From DATNPX01 sp036702975 (GTDB lineage Bacteria; Cyanobacteriota; Vampirovibrionia; Obscuribacterales; Obscuribacteraceae): a stretch of DNA of 64,000 nt. Where the stretch lies: contig DATNPX010000020.1 in NCBI GenBank assembly GCA_036702975.1, forward strand, positions 124,001 through 188,000, given 5' to 3'. The translations under genes and the position numbers were made by a program. The notes under the pieces were generated by a model. The model saw only the letters and a program-made list of their open reading frames with translations, searched no databases and was not told the origin of the DNA. Positions 9,294 to 18,154 of the stretch are shown here, one piece after another; the stretch's first letter is position 1, and the number at the start of each line of letters is the position of its first letter.

Positions 9294-11156
9294 ATGGACC
9301 CCAAATTGATGCAGGCGGTCCAAGAACTTGTCGGGCAAGGACGCTGGGCTGATGCTTACAACCTGCTTTCGCAAAACGTCGGATCAAGCGAAAACGATCC
9401 GGCGGCTCAGTATCATTTGGGTGTGATCGCTTATAACGTTGGCGACCAGCAAGCCGCTGAGAACCACCTGAAGCGGTCGCTAGCAACTTATCCGGATAAT
9501 CCGGATGTGCACTATCAACTTGGTCTCGCACTGCTAAAGGCCGGCCGCGTTCCAGACGCGGTGAACGAATTCCGTGCAGCCTGCGAACGCAAGCCTAATT
9601 TTGCCGTCGCTCACTTGCATCTTGGCATTACTCTTTTAGCCGGAGGGCAGCTGCCCGAAGCACTCGAGCAGTTTGTCACCGCGACGCAAATCTCTCCCAA
9701 CCTTGGTGCCGGACTGTATCAAGGTGGACTCACATCTTTGATGATGGGCAAGTTCCAAGAAGCTGTGCAGTTTTTCCAGCAAGCAGTGGTTGTAGATCCC
9801 TCTATGACTGACGCGTTCATCGGCCTCGGGCAGACATTCACTACGATGGGCCAATTTGATGATGCGGTGACGGCATTTGGCAATGCTTTTACCTTAGAGC
9901 CCGAAGACCAGAACTTGCGTAAGATGTGGGCAGCTTCGCTCATGAATGCAGGACGTTTCGATGATGCCGTAAAACAGTATCAGGAGATTATCAATCTTGG
10001 TGCTGGTGTAACTGCGCGTGAACGGGCCATGGCTTACAACGACTGGGGCGTTTGTTTGTATCGGCAAGGGCGCCTGGAAGAAGCTGCCGAAAAGCTCGTG
10101 CACGCGGTTGATGTAGACTCCGGGCTCTCAGAGGCTCGCATCAATTTAGGACTTTTGCAATTACGATTGCACGAGTACGAGTTGGCGAACGAAACTTTTG
10201 AAAAGGTATTGCAGGAGCAGCCTGAAAATCTACAAGCCATGCTGTATTTGGCAGTTACGGCGCTGTTTGCCGGCAAGGGTAAGGATGCTTTGCAAAGTAT
10301 GTTGCAGCTGCAAGGGCTGAGTGTCAAAGGTCCAAAGCCTTCTGACCTTGAGTTGTGGACTGGTTTCGCTGCGCTGTCTTTGGGCGATATCGACATGGCT
10401 GGAAAGTCCTTTGAGCGTGTTCTGCAAAACGAGCCGCGCAACTATCTTGCACTTGATGGACTGGGTTGTTGCTATGCTGCCACCAATCAACACGAACAAG
10501 CTCTTGAGCGTTTCGGTGCTTGTTTGAGCATAAGGCGCGACTATGCTCTCGGTCATATGCATGCCGCACGCAGTTTGGAAGCCGCTGGCGATGCCGAGGC
10601 TGCAAAACAGGAGTATGAGATTGCCTTGAAATACGACCGCGACGTCTTGCTGCCGCACAAAGACGCGCTCGATATCTTGCTGCAGGCGTCTGAGTTCAAC
10701 GCTGTCATGACCAAATCCGTCAAATTGCTTGAGATAGCTCCCGATGATATTGATGCGAAACTGGCTTTGTCTAAGGCTTTGAAAGCAGAGAACCATCAAG
10801 ACGAAGCTCTCGAATTGTTGGGGCGCGTGCTAAATCAAGATCCAAACAATGGCATGGCGCATACGCTGGCTGGGCAGATCTTCATGAATCAGGGACGGCT
10901 TGTGGAAGCCGACGACATGTTTAGAAAAGCTTCTGATAGCATAGATGGCGACGCTGATGCCGGTCTCTTTTATTCATGGGGCAAAACGCTCGCTTTGCTT
11001 GGGCTGCATGAGCTGGCGATTGAAAAATACCAGAAAGCCTCAGAGATTGATCCATACGATGGTGACGTCTATGATGCTTGGGGGGCCTTGCTTAAGTTTC
11101 TCGGTCGCTTCGGGGAAGCCGCCGAAGTCTACAAGCGCGCTTCTGATTATCTCTAA
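9294..11156 (+). CDS. Tetratricopeptide-repeat protein (~15 repeats)
   Basis: The 620-residue protein is almost entirely 34-residue TPR units, recognisable by the W/Y-LG-A pattern and Pro at the helix end ('PAAQYHLGVIAYNVGD', 'PDVHYQLGLALLKAGR', 'AVAHLHLGITLLAGGQ'). No signal peptide or membrane segment, so it is cytoplasmic. TPR arrays are protein-binding scaffolds; no partner can be named. The next gene, a histidine kinase, starts 40 bases downstream in the same direction, so this is likely the first gene of a transcript with the kinase and the HD-GYP regulator. That may hint at a signalling scaffold role (inference). Confidence 0.85.
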   Translation: MDPKLMQAVQELVGQGRWADAYNLLSQNVGSSENDPAAQYHLGVIAYNVGDQQAAENHLKRSLATYPDNPDVHYQLGLALLKAGRVPDAVNEFRAACERKPNFAVAHLHLGITLLAGGQLPEALEQFVTATQISPNLGAGLYQGGLTSLMMGKFQEAVQFFQQAVVVDPSMTDAFIGLGQTFTTMGQFDDAVTAFGNAFTLEPEDQNLRKMWAASLMNAGRFDDAVKQYQEIINLGAGVTARERAMAYNDWGVCLYRQGRLEEAAEKLVHAVDVDSGLSEARINLGLLQLRLHEYELANETFEKVLQEQPENLQAMLYLAVTALFAGKGKDALQSMLQLQGLSVKGPKPSDLELWTGFAALSLGDIDMAGKSFERVLQNEPRNYLALDGLGCCYAATNQHEQALERFGACLSIRRDYALGHMHAARSLEAAGDAEAAKQEYEIALKYDRDVLLPHKDALDILLQASEFNAVMTKSVKLLEIAPDDIDAKLALSKALKAENHQDEALELLGRVLNQDPNNGMAHTLAGQIFMNQGRLVEADDMFRKASDSIDGDADAGLFYSWGKTLALLGLHELAIEKYQKASEIDPYDGDVYDAWGALLKFLGRFGEAAEVYKRASDYL

Positions 11157-11196
11157 CATTGTAATGCGCGTAATCCCGTTCACCCACAGGTCATAA

Positions 11197-13944
11197 GTGG
11201 CAAAAGAGATTGATGAAGCAAAACTCTCTTCGCTGCAGCTTGGAGCGGCGGCAGTTGAAGTAGCATCCGAAGCTGGGTCTGACCCCGCTTTGGAATCTGC
11301 ATCTGAACCTACCTCCCAATCTACCCCCCAATCTGCTTCTCTCCTTGAGTCAGCAACGCCGACCACGCTAACTTCGCCAGCAAATTCCGAAGTGGTGCCC
11401 GAATCAATCCGCGGATCCGAAGAGGCAAATGCTTCTCAAGATGGAAGTGTTCTATCCTTTGCCCGTGTTGACCTTGCGGCCAAGGGATACACTGCTCTAG
11501 AAAGCCAACATCGTGTTTTGGAATCGAGTGCGGCGTCACCGCCTGCAGTGCCTGTGCGAGATGCAGATCTTGAATCGGTCGCTTCTAACGTGCTCGATTT
11601 CGTCGCTGAAAGAAGGGCTGCTGCTCGTTTAATAAACGATGGACCCGCGCGTGATTCGCTTACGAACTTGCAGCTTGAGCCTGGTCACACCGCTAAATCT
11701 GCTCAAGCCGAAGTGTCAGGCACTCCAGGCGATGGCGGACAACCACCAGAGCGACCGGCCGCCGGCATCTCTGAACTGATGGCTCGCAGAGACGCTCGTG
11801 ACGAGCTTAAACTCAAGACTGAGAGATTGCTGCACTTCCGTCTTGCATTTGCTGCAACAGGGCTTGTTCTGTGTGTGGGCTTCATAAGTTTTGGCAAGAC
11901 AGACCTCGACTTTATACAGCTAACACTCTTTACTGCGGCCGTTCTGTTTTATTCCACTGCTGCAATCTTGCTGCTCGAGCAAAAGTTGATCGCAACTCGC
12001 CGAATGACTGTGGTGCTCAACGCTATTCTGGTGGCTTCCGATATTCTTGTTGTCACTGGACTAGTTCATGAAACAAAGGGGCTTGATTCCGACCTCTACG
12101 TTCTCTATCTGTTGCCGATTTTGCTCTCCAGCTTCACGTTCGGGCGACGCGGTATCAATGCGGCCGCGCTCTTTGTTTCGATTTCCTATGTCACGCTCCT
12201 CCTTTGGGAAAATGCCAATCTACTTCCTTATCTCATGATCAAGAAGCAAGCAGCAGGATTGGCTGCCGCTTATTCGCAACAGCTGTGGCGTCGTATTTTG
12301 GCTCGTTCGGCTTTGCTCGTCAGTGTCACATTCATATGGGGACGCTTTTGCCAATACATGTCTGGTCTGGAGCGCTTGAGCACTGACCGGCTGCGCGAGC
12401 AGTTGATCGCAAACAACGATCTGATCGCCGAAATGAAAGGTCAAGCTTCCAGAGAAGTTTTGATCAATTCGATAAATTCGCAACTGCGTTCTACGCTTGA
12501 CCTCAATCGTATTTTCGAAACAGCAGTTGATGAACTTGGCAAAGCTTTGCACGCAAGTTGTTGTGCAATTGTCTGTCCGAGCGCTTATCCGAATGAACCG
12601 CCTGTTGTTTGCGAATCTATAATTCCGACTGGTGTTCCTGGTGAAAAAATAGACGAAAACTTGTTCTTCGGAGCAAGGGTTTGTCAATTTGCTCTCAATC
12701 ACAAAACATCGAACGAACACGCAGAGGTCGGTGAAGAAGTGTTGGAGGGTAGTGATGAGCATGAAGGTCCGAAGATTTCGCTCTATCATAACCCAGCAGA
12801 GCTTGCTTATTTCGAACCGATCAGCGAAGAACTCGCCCGTTTGGATTTTGGTTCGCTCATCATCAAACCGATGATTTACGGTGACGAATCGAAAGGTGTA
12901 ATTCTGATCGCAGACCTCGATCATTCACGCATTTGGACAGCGTCTGATTTGCAGTTGGTCCATTCGGTTGCTGGTCAGGTCTCTGTCGCAATTGAGCATG
13001 CGCAACTTGTCGATCAGCTGTCGCGCAAAAATAAAGACCTCGTACAGAAGAATTCCAATCTGGATACGAAAAATCTGGAGTTGCGTGCTATGCAATCGCA
13101 ACTCATTCACCAAGAGAAAATGGCTTCACTAGGTCGTCTTGTAGCCGGCATCGCGCATGAGTTGAACAATCCAATCAATTTCGTGCATGGCAATCTTCCT
13201 TACCTGAGAAACTACTTCGATGACCTCAAGAAAATAGTAGACGCTTTCGACGAACTGCCGGCCGAGCACAAGGCTTCAGTTGATGCTTTGAAGAAGAAGC
13301 TTAAATACACGTTCCTTGTGACAGATCTAGACAACATTCTTGCCGATCTCGACGATGGTGCTGAGCGAATTCGCCACATTATTCGTAACTTGAAGAGCTT
13401 TAGCCGCCTTGATGAGGCCGAATTGAAGGAGGCTTCGATTCAAGAGGGTATCGAGTCTTCTTTGAAGATTCTTTCGCAATATTATGGGCGTGACAAAATT
13501 CCTGTGCGCATGGAATTTGCTGAGATTCCGCCGATTCTTTGCTATCCGGGGCAGTTGAATCAGGTGTGGATGAATTTGTTCTCTAATGCCGCACAGGCTG
13601 TCGAGTCTCGCAGCGAGCCCAGGGTTTCGGTGAAATTGGAGGTGGAAAACGGTAAAGTCTTGATCAGCGTCGCTGACAATGGCACTGGAATTAAACCTGA
13701 GGTTCAGAGTAAAATTTTCGAACCCTTCTATACGACAAAACCCGTCGGCCAGGGCACCGGACTGGGCTTGTCAATCTGTCATTCAATAATCGAGCGACAT
13801 GGAGGGCAGATCTGGTGTGAATCTGCACCTGGTCAAGGAACCACCTTCCGCGTCAGGTTGCCCATTTACGATCACCCGTCGGAATTGAGAGGCGCGGAAA
13901 AGAGTCCCGATAAGGAACCGGACCAGGTTCCCGACCTAAACTAA
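11197..13944 (+). CDS. Membrane sensor histidine kinase with GAF domain
   Basis: 915 residues. Residues 1-200 are a Ser/Ala/Glu-rich, probably disordered, cytoplasmic arm. About 210-395 carries six or so membrane helices ('LAFAATGLVLCVGFISF' is the first). A GAF-like domain follows (~425-610), then a coiled coil, the dimerisation/phosphoacceptor domain with His654 in 'VAGIAHELNNPINF', and the HATPase domain with the N-box ('NLFSNAAQAV', Asn797), 'DNGTGI' (Asp827) and 'GTGLGLSIC'. The GTG start at 11197 has AGG upstream. It lies 40 bases after a TPR gene and 54 before an HD-GYP response regulator, which is likely its partner. Signal unknown. Confidence 0.92.
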   Translation: MAKEIDEAKLSSLQLGAAAVEVASEAGSDPALESASEPTSQSTPQSASLLESATPTTLTSPANSEVVPESIRGSEEANASQDGSVLSFARVDLAAKGYTALESQHRVLESSAASPPAVPVRDADLESVASNVLDFVAERRAAARLINDGPARDSLTNLQLEPGHTAKSAQAEVSGTPGDGGQPPERPAAGISELMARRDARDELKLKTERLLHFRLAFAATGLVLCVGFISFGKTDLDFIQLTLFTAAVLFYSTAAILLLEQKLIATRRMTVVLNAILVASDILVVTGLVHETKGLDSDLYVLYLLPILLSSFTFGRRGINAAALFVSISYVTLLLWENANLLPYLMIKKQAAGLAAAYSQQLWRRILARSALLVSVTFIWGRFCQYMSGLERLSTDRLREQLIANNDLIAEMKGQASREVLINSINSQLRSTLDLNRIFETAVDELGKALHASCCAIVCPSAYPNEPPVVCESIIPTGVPGEKIDENLFFGARVCQFALNHKTSNEHAEVGEEVLEGSDEHEGPKISLYHNPAELAYFEPISEELARLDFGSLIIKPMIYGDESKGVILIADLDHSRIWTASDLQLVHSVAGQVSVAIEHAQLVDQLSRKNKDLVQKNSNLDTKNLELRAMQSQLIHQEKMASLGRLVAGIAHELNNPINFVHGNLPYLRNYFDDLKKIVDAFDELPAEHKASVDALKKKLKYTFLVTDLDNILADLDDGAERIRHIIRNLKSFSRLDEAELKEASIQEGIESSLKILSQYYGRDKIPVRMEFAEIPPILCYPGQLNQVWMNLFSNAAQAVESRSEPRVSVKLEVENGKVLISVADNGTGIKPEVQSKIFEPFYTTKPVGQGTGLGLSICHSIIERHGGQIWCESAPGQGTTFRVRLPIYDHPSELRGAEKSPDKEPDQVPDLN

Positions 13945-13998
13945 CAGATGCAATCATGATGATTCGCTGAGATTCATCTTTCGGAGCAAGAAGAGAGA

Positions 13999-15126
13999 AT
14001 GGTAAGACGCCACAACATATTAGTCGTAGATGATGAAGTCGCAAATGTGCGGCTGCTCAACAGAGTTTTAAGTGGCGACTACGAGGTTTTCATGGCACAA
14101 AGCGGTGCCGAGGGTCTGCAGATCTTGCAAGATGAAGAGATCAGTTTAATTATTACCGACCAGCGCATGCCAGGAATGACAGGTGTTCAGCTTCTCGAAC
14201 AGTCACTGCCGATCCGTCCTGATGCAATAAAGATCCTTCTTACCGGATACACCGATGTGCAGGCGCTGATCGACGCAATCAACGCTGGTCACGTCTATAA
14301 GTATGTTCCCAAGCCGTGGGATGCAGATGAGCTTAAGCTTACTGTTCGCCGGGCTCTTGAAACTTATGAGCTTAAAGAGAACAACGACATCTTGATGAAA
14401 GATCTGCAGTACGCCCTTGCACAACTCGAGGAGTTGTCCACAGGCGCCATTCGCGCGCTGGCTGACGCTCTCGATGCCAAGTGTGACTACACCGCCGGAC
14501 ACAGTCTTCGGGTCAGTCGAATTGCAGTGACGATCGGTCGTGCCATCGGTTTGCCGGAGGACCATCTGAAAGATCTTGAACTAGCCGGGATTTTGCATGA
14601 CATTGGCAAAATCGGCGTGCCTGAGTCGATTCTCTGGAAGCCCGCTAAGCTGACAGATGAAGAGAAGGAGATCATGTCTAAGCACCCAGTCAAGAGTGCT
14701 CAGATCATAGGCGAGTTGCGCGGGCTTGCTAGAACGCGCGAATACGTTCTCCATCACCATGAGTACATGGATGGCTCAGGCTACCCAGATCATCTCAAGG
14801 GCGAGGAGATTCCCATTGGTGCCCGCATCATTCTGGTCTCTGATGCTTACGACGCTATGACAACTGACCGCCCCTATCGCAAATCGATCGGTCATGAAGC
14901 CGCGATAGAGGAGTTGACGAAAAAGAAGGGGACTCAGTTTGATCCCAAGATCGTCGATACTCTGCTCGGGTTGCTCGCTGAAAATCCCAATCTATTTAGA
15001 GAAGACCAGGAGAGTTTTCTCGGACTTTCGATTCCCGCAATTGATCCAGCACAGACTGGTAAACACTATCGGGCTGAAGCAGAACGCCGAGCCCGTCTAG
15101 AAGCTGCCGCGAAAATTCAGCCATAG
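13999..15126 (+). CDS. Response regulator with HD-GYP cyclic-di-GMP phosphodiesterase domain
   Basis: Receiver domain at residues ~5-120 (acidic pocket Asp11-Asp12, phospho-acceptor Asp54 in 'LIITDQRMPGM', conserved Lys in 'YKYVPKPWD'). A short coiled-coil linker leads to an HD-GYP domain from ~150: 'GILHDIGKIGVPESIL' (His200-Asp201), the His cluster at 252-254, and the defining motif in 'DGSGYPDHLKGEEIP' (258-272). These domains hydrolyse c-di-GMP. Architecture is as in RpfG. It is the likely output of the kinase ending 54 bases upstream. Its last 131 bases are also the end of the converging glycosyltransferase gene. Confidence 0.94.
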   Translation: MVRRHNILVVDDEVANVRLLNRVLSGDYEVFMAQSGAEGLQILQDEEISLIITDQRMPGMTGVQLLEQSLPIRPDAIKILLTGYTDVQALIDAINAGHVYKYVPKPWDADELKLTVRRALETYELKENNDILMKDLQYALAQLEELSTGAIRALADALDAKCDYTAGHSLRVSRIAVTIGRAIGLPEDHLKDLELAGILHDIGKIGVPESILWKPAKLTDEEKEIMSKHPVKSAQIIGELRGLARTREYVLHHHEYMDGSGYPDHLKGEEIPIGARIILVSDAYDAMTTDRPYRKSIGHEAAIEELTKKKGTQFDPKIVDTLLGLLAENPNLFREDQESFLGLSIPAIDPAQTGKHYRAEAERRARLEAAAKIQP

Positions 15127-16105
15127 GTTTATCGCGCAAGGCTTTGAATATTTTGAACTCTGCGGACGTTGTTTCATTGGGGAGTAGTTTTGTTTCGTCC
15201 GTTGGCCCGAACAACGCGACTACAGGCTTATTCAGCGCTACTGCTAAGTGCATGGGGGCTGAATCTACGCAGACCATGAGATCGCACAAATTGATCAAAG
15301 CAGCCAGGTCCGCCAGGCTCTTTGTTTTGCCATAAGCCGAAACGAGTGTCGGAGAAGGTTTGATTCTGATGAGCAGCTCATCGATGGTTGCTTGGTCGTC
15401 CGGGCCTCCGGCGATTATGGTTTGGATGTTACCGTGCGACTGCAATTTCTCGATGAACGCAAGCCAGCTATCAGTTGGCCAGGTTTTGATGATGCCCTTT
15501 TCCACCGCGAGGCGACTGGTGCCAGGATGGATTAGGACTCTTTTCTTGGATGCCGCACCATTAGTGCTACTAGATGTGTCGATGGTGTTAGCCGACTGGA
15601 TGAACTGAAGCATTCTTTCTTTGCTGTCATCTTTCAAAACCGCTCGCGGGATGCATTTTTCTTTCGCCATTTTTGAGATGCCTATGCCTTGAGCGAGGTC
15701 TTGATACATGCAGGCGGCATATTGATTACGATTGAGCGGAACAGGATTCGTCAGAAGTAGCTTGGCCAGTGCGTTACTGCCGTATCCTACTCGTTTGGGA
15801 ATTCCAGAGAGAAAGAGCAGTGCCGCCACCTGTGGTGAGCTTCCTGAGGAGATGACAAGATCGAAATTACCTTTTCTTATTAGCTGCAGTACTTCCCAGA
15901 GGTCAGACGGTAGCAGCGGCTTCTTCTTTATGTCGAACTCGATCACGTTGTCGATCAAGTTAGTTACTTGCTGGAAAGACTTGGAACGCGGTTCCAATAG
16001 TAAAGTGAGATTGGCTTGTGGATAGGCTTTCCGAATGCTTTCAAGTGCCGGGAGAAACAGAATCTCATCCCCAATGCCACCAAAATTTATCGCTAAAATC
16101 TTCAA
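14996..16105 (-). CDS. Family 9 glycosyltransferase (ADP-heptose:LPS heptosyltransferase-like)
   Basis: 369 residues. N-terminal 'MKILAINFGGIGDEILFLPAL' is the GT9 opening, and the C-terminal Rossmann half shows 'VLIHPGTS', 'IIAGGPDDQ', and 'CVDSAPMHLAVALNKPVVALFGPTD', which binds the nucleotide sugar. Family members add heptose or related sugars to the lipopolysaccharide core or other cell-surface glycans on the inner face of the membrane. True heptosyltransferase activity is not certain. The last ~43 codons overlap the end of the HD-GYP gene on the other strand, an unusually long convergent overlap. The 5' end is 56 bases from the divergent LCP gene. Confidence 0.9.
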   Translation of the reverse strand: MKILAINFGGIGDEILFLPALESIRKAYPQANLTLLLEPRSKSFQQVTNLIDNVIEFDIKKKPLLPSDLWEVLQLIRKGNFDLVISSGSSPQVAALLFLSGIPKRVGYGSNALAKLLLTNPVPLNRNQYAACMYQDLAQGIGISKMAKEKCIPRAVLKDDSKERMLQFIQSANTIDTSSSTNGAASKKRVLIHPGTSRLAVEKGIIKTWPTDSWLAFIEKLQSHGNIQTIIAGGPDDQATIDELLIRIKPSPTLVSAYGKTKSLADLAALINLCDLMVCVDSAPMHLAVALNKPVVALFGPTDETKLLPNETTSAEFKIFKALRDKPMAEFSRQLLDGLGVLLQPDSVYQSVLDQLRESKVRENSPGLL

Positions 16106-16130
16106 GAGAAAGCCTACGATTGAGTAACCG

Positions 16131-16136
16131 TATAAT
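16131..16136 (+). promoter_or_regulatory. Candidate -10 element for the LCP gene
   Basis: Perfect TATAAT in the 56-base divergent gap, 25 bases before the TTG start of the LCP gene. No clear -35 hexamer is seen. A very short leader would follow. Confidence 0.4.
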
Positions 16137-16161
16137 ACTCCAGGATTGAGCGAGTTAGTGT

Positions 16162-17373
16162 TTGCGTTCTGACAATTGGCCTAGTCTTATCGTCGTGCTG
16201 GTGTTGCTGGGGGCTGCCGCATGGTATGTGACCGTTTTATTTCGGGACCCTGCTTCCTTGCCTCTTTCCTTGCGCCTTGGGACGCTTCAGCAGCCTAAGA
16301 CTGTTTTGCTGTTGGGAACAGATGTTGTGTACACAGACCTCGGCAATCGCACGAAGAAGATCGACCAAGAGGCTTTCACAGGCCGCTCGGACACAATTAT
16401 GGTCGTTCGACTAGATCCACCCAGAAACACACTCGGACTGTTGGCTATCCCGCGTGATACAGAAGTATATGTGCCAGGCAGTGGACGGCAAAAGATAAAC
16501 AGCGCCAACGCAATCGGCGGACATAATCTTGCGATAGCCACAGTCAGTGGTTTTTTGCAATTGCCGGTCGACCACTACATCGTCCTCAATGTGCATGGTC
16601 TTGTTGAACTCGTGAATGAACTCGGTGGAGTCACCGTCGAGATTCCGAAGAAGATGCGCTACATGGATTGGACGGCGAAGCTCAAAATCGATTTGGACCC
16701 TGGCTTTCACACTCTCAATGGAAATCAGTCCATGGGCTTTGTTCGCTTCCGCCACGACGCCCTGGGTGATATCGGACGAGTGCAGCGGCAGGAGATCTTT
16801 TTGCAGGCTGTGATGGACAAGTTGCGGAAGCCTTCATCCTGGCCACACATTCCGAAGCTCGTTGAAATTGCTTCGAAGTACATAGATACGGATATGAGCG
16901 TCTCAGAGATGATGAGCATGGTGGCATTTGCTAAGTACGTACCGAAGAAGAATTTGTTCTTGGCAATGCTTCCCGGAGAGTTTGCCGGCAATGGAAACTG
17001 GGGAGTCGCCGATAGTGATGTGCGGAAAATGGTGGCAAGACTAATGGGCAGTCAGTTCGTCAATGCGGAAAGACGTGACCTGCGCGTGTCGGTCGAGAAC
17101 GCCAGTTCAAACACTCATCTGAGTTTGGCGGTTTGCCGGTTGCTGAGAGGACGCGGTTACAACGTCTCAATTAGTCGACGAGCCCGCGATGAAAAAATGC
17201 CGCTGCGTAATCGCACTTTGATAATTGCCCAGCGCGGAAACCCTGAAGACGCTGAACAAGTCCAGTTCGATCTCGGTAGTAAAGGGGAGGTCGTTACGGC
17301 ATCGACCGGAGATATTGAGAGCGGTGTAACAATTGTTGTAGGAAACGATCTTCTCTATTTGTCCGGCCATTAG
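16162..17373 (+). CDS. LytR-CpsA-Psr (LCP) family cell-wall ligase
   Basis: 403 residues: one N-terminal membrane helix (~8-28), an extracytoplasmic LCP domain (~50-260) and a LytR_C domain (~295-400). LCP motifs seen: 'RSDTIMVVRLDP', 'LLAIPRDTEVYVPG' with the conserved Arg-Asp, 'KINSANAIGG', and 'FVRFRHDALGDIGRVQRQ' with the catalytic Arg cluster. LCP enzymes move undecaprenyl-linked polymers onto peptidoglycan; in Gram-negative bacteria the substrate is less clear. The start is TTG 16162, because an in-frame stop (16156-16158) precedes it and no ATG is nearby. A strong terminator follows 21 bases after the stop. Confidence 0.92.
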   Translation: MRSDNWPSLIVVLVLLGAAAWYVTVLFRDPASLPLSLRLGTLQQPKTVLLLGTDVVYTDLGNRTKKIDQEAFTGRSDTIMVVRLDPPRNTLGLLAIPRDTEVYVPGSGRQKINSANAIGGHNLAIATVSGFLQLPVDHYIVLNVHGLVELVNELGGVTVEIPKKMRYMDWTAKLKIDLDPGFHTLNGNQSMGFVRFRHDALGDIGRVQRQEIFLQAVMDKLRKPSSWPHIPKLVEIASKYIDTDMSVSEMMSMVAFAKYVPKKNLFLAMLPGEFAGNGNWGVADSDVRKMVARLMGSQFVNAERRDLRVSVENASSNTHLSLAVCRLLRGRGYNVSISRRARDEKMPLRNRTLIIAQRGNPEDAEQVQFDLGSKGEVVTASTGDIESGVTIVVGNDLLYLSGH

Positions 17374-17394
17374 GCGGTTTTTAGCTTTAGCCAG

Positions 17395-17425
17395 TGATAC
17401 GGATGGTGACATCCATATCATTTTT
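17395..17425 (+). terminator. Rho-independent terminator of the LCP gene
   Basis: TGATA-c-GGATG / CATCC-a-TATCA stem with a GTGA tetraloop and one C/A mismatch, followed directly by TTTTT (17421-17425). Placed 21 bases after the stop codon. Confidence 0.75.
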
Positions 17426-17733
17426 GACCACTACTTGAGAGCGCCTTAAGGCTCCTTGTAGTCATCATCATCGCGTAGAACCCGCACTGAAAGCGACGAT
17501 CTAACTGGAGCGCAACCGAAATCTTGAGACATTATTATGTTTCCTCTTGAAATAGTTGTATGCGCCTAGGATGTCATCGTGTAGAGTTAACACAGCGAAC
17601 GCTCCAGTCTGAGCAAAAGTTATAGACTCTGGGGTATAAGAAATATAGAGCCCCAAACGAGCTCGAATTCAACTTGTAATTCTTCACCAACCGCATCCCC
17701 AAAATCGTCGAAACACGGAAAGGCAGGCAACAC
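17426..17733 (+). other. Long structured leader of the 79-residue gene
   Basis: These 308 bases sit between the LCP terminator and a short gene. They hold a second inverted repeat at 17430-17462 (ACTAC ... GTAGT, with inner CCTTAAGG) and a TATAAG near 17635 that could be a -10 element but lacks a -35. There is no open frame of note. The region must hold the promoter and perhaps a regulatory leader RNA. I recognise no known riboswitch. Confidence 0.4.
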
Positions 17734-17973
17734 ATGATTCATTACGTTTATGCAACTCGTGGCGGATATCTTTACCTCGTCGGTCGTTACTCTCATAGAC
17801 CGAAGGTTCAGAAGTCTGACGAGTTTGTCTTGTCCGTTCCTGAAAAGACTTCACAAGCATCTATTGATTCTTTAGCTCACCACCGTTTCGTTGACCATCT
17901 GCGCCGTCCTCGCAAAGCTAGCCACGACAGGCATCGCGGTACTGTTGCTGAGCGCGAGTTGGCTACCGTTTAA
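17734..17973 (+). CDS. Small basic protein, own transcription unit
   Basis: 79 residues, starting 'MIHYVYATRGGYLYLVGRYS' with a tyrosine-rich first 20 residues, then a basic His/Arg-rich tail ('HLRRPRKASHDRHRG'). No signal peptide, membrane segment or known motif. Support for a real gene: it is bounded upstream by a terminator (17395-17425) and followed 45 bases after its stop by a textbook terminator (18018-18049). AAAGG and AGG lie upstream of the ATG, at a longer than ideal distance. The basic tail suggests nucleic-acid or ribosome contact, which is a guess. Function unknown. Confidence 0.7.
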   Translation: MIHYVYATRGGYLYLVGRYSHRPKVQKSDEFVLSVPEKTSQASIDSLAHHRFVDHLRRPRKASHDRHRGTVAERELATV

Positions 17974-18017
17974 GTTCGAACGACGATCCTTTCGAGTCTT
18001 TTCGACGATTTTTGGAG

Positions 18018-18049
18018 AGCCCTCACCGCCAGTGAGGGCTTTTTGTTTT
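18018..18049 (+). terminator. Strong Rho-independent terminator
   Basis: AGCCCTCAC (18018-18026) and GTGAGGGCT (18032-18040) form a perfect 9-bp GC-rich stem with a 5-base loop, then TTTTGTTTT. It ends the 79-residue gene. Confidence 0.92.
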
Positions 18050-18154
18050 GAGATTTGCAATGAAAAATGGATGTAAGAATTGCGTAAATCGCTCGGGCGT
18101 ATCGCTTCTTATGAAATCTGACGCCAGCATGGCGGAGCGAGTAAGCTAGAGAAC

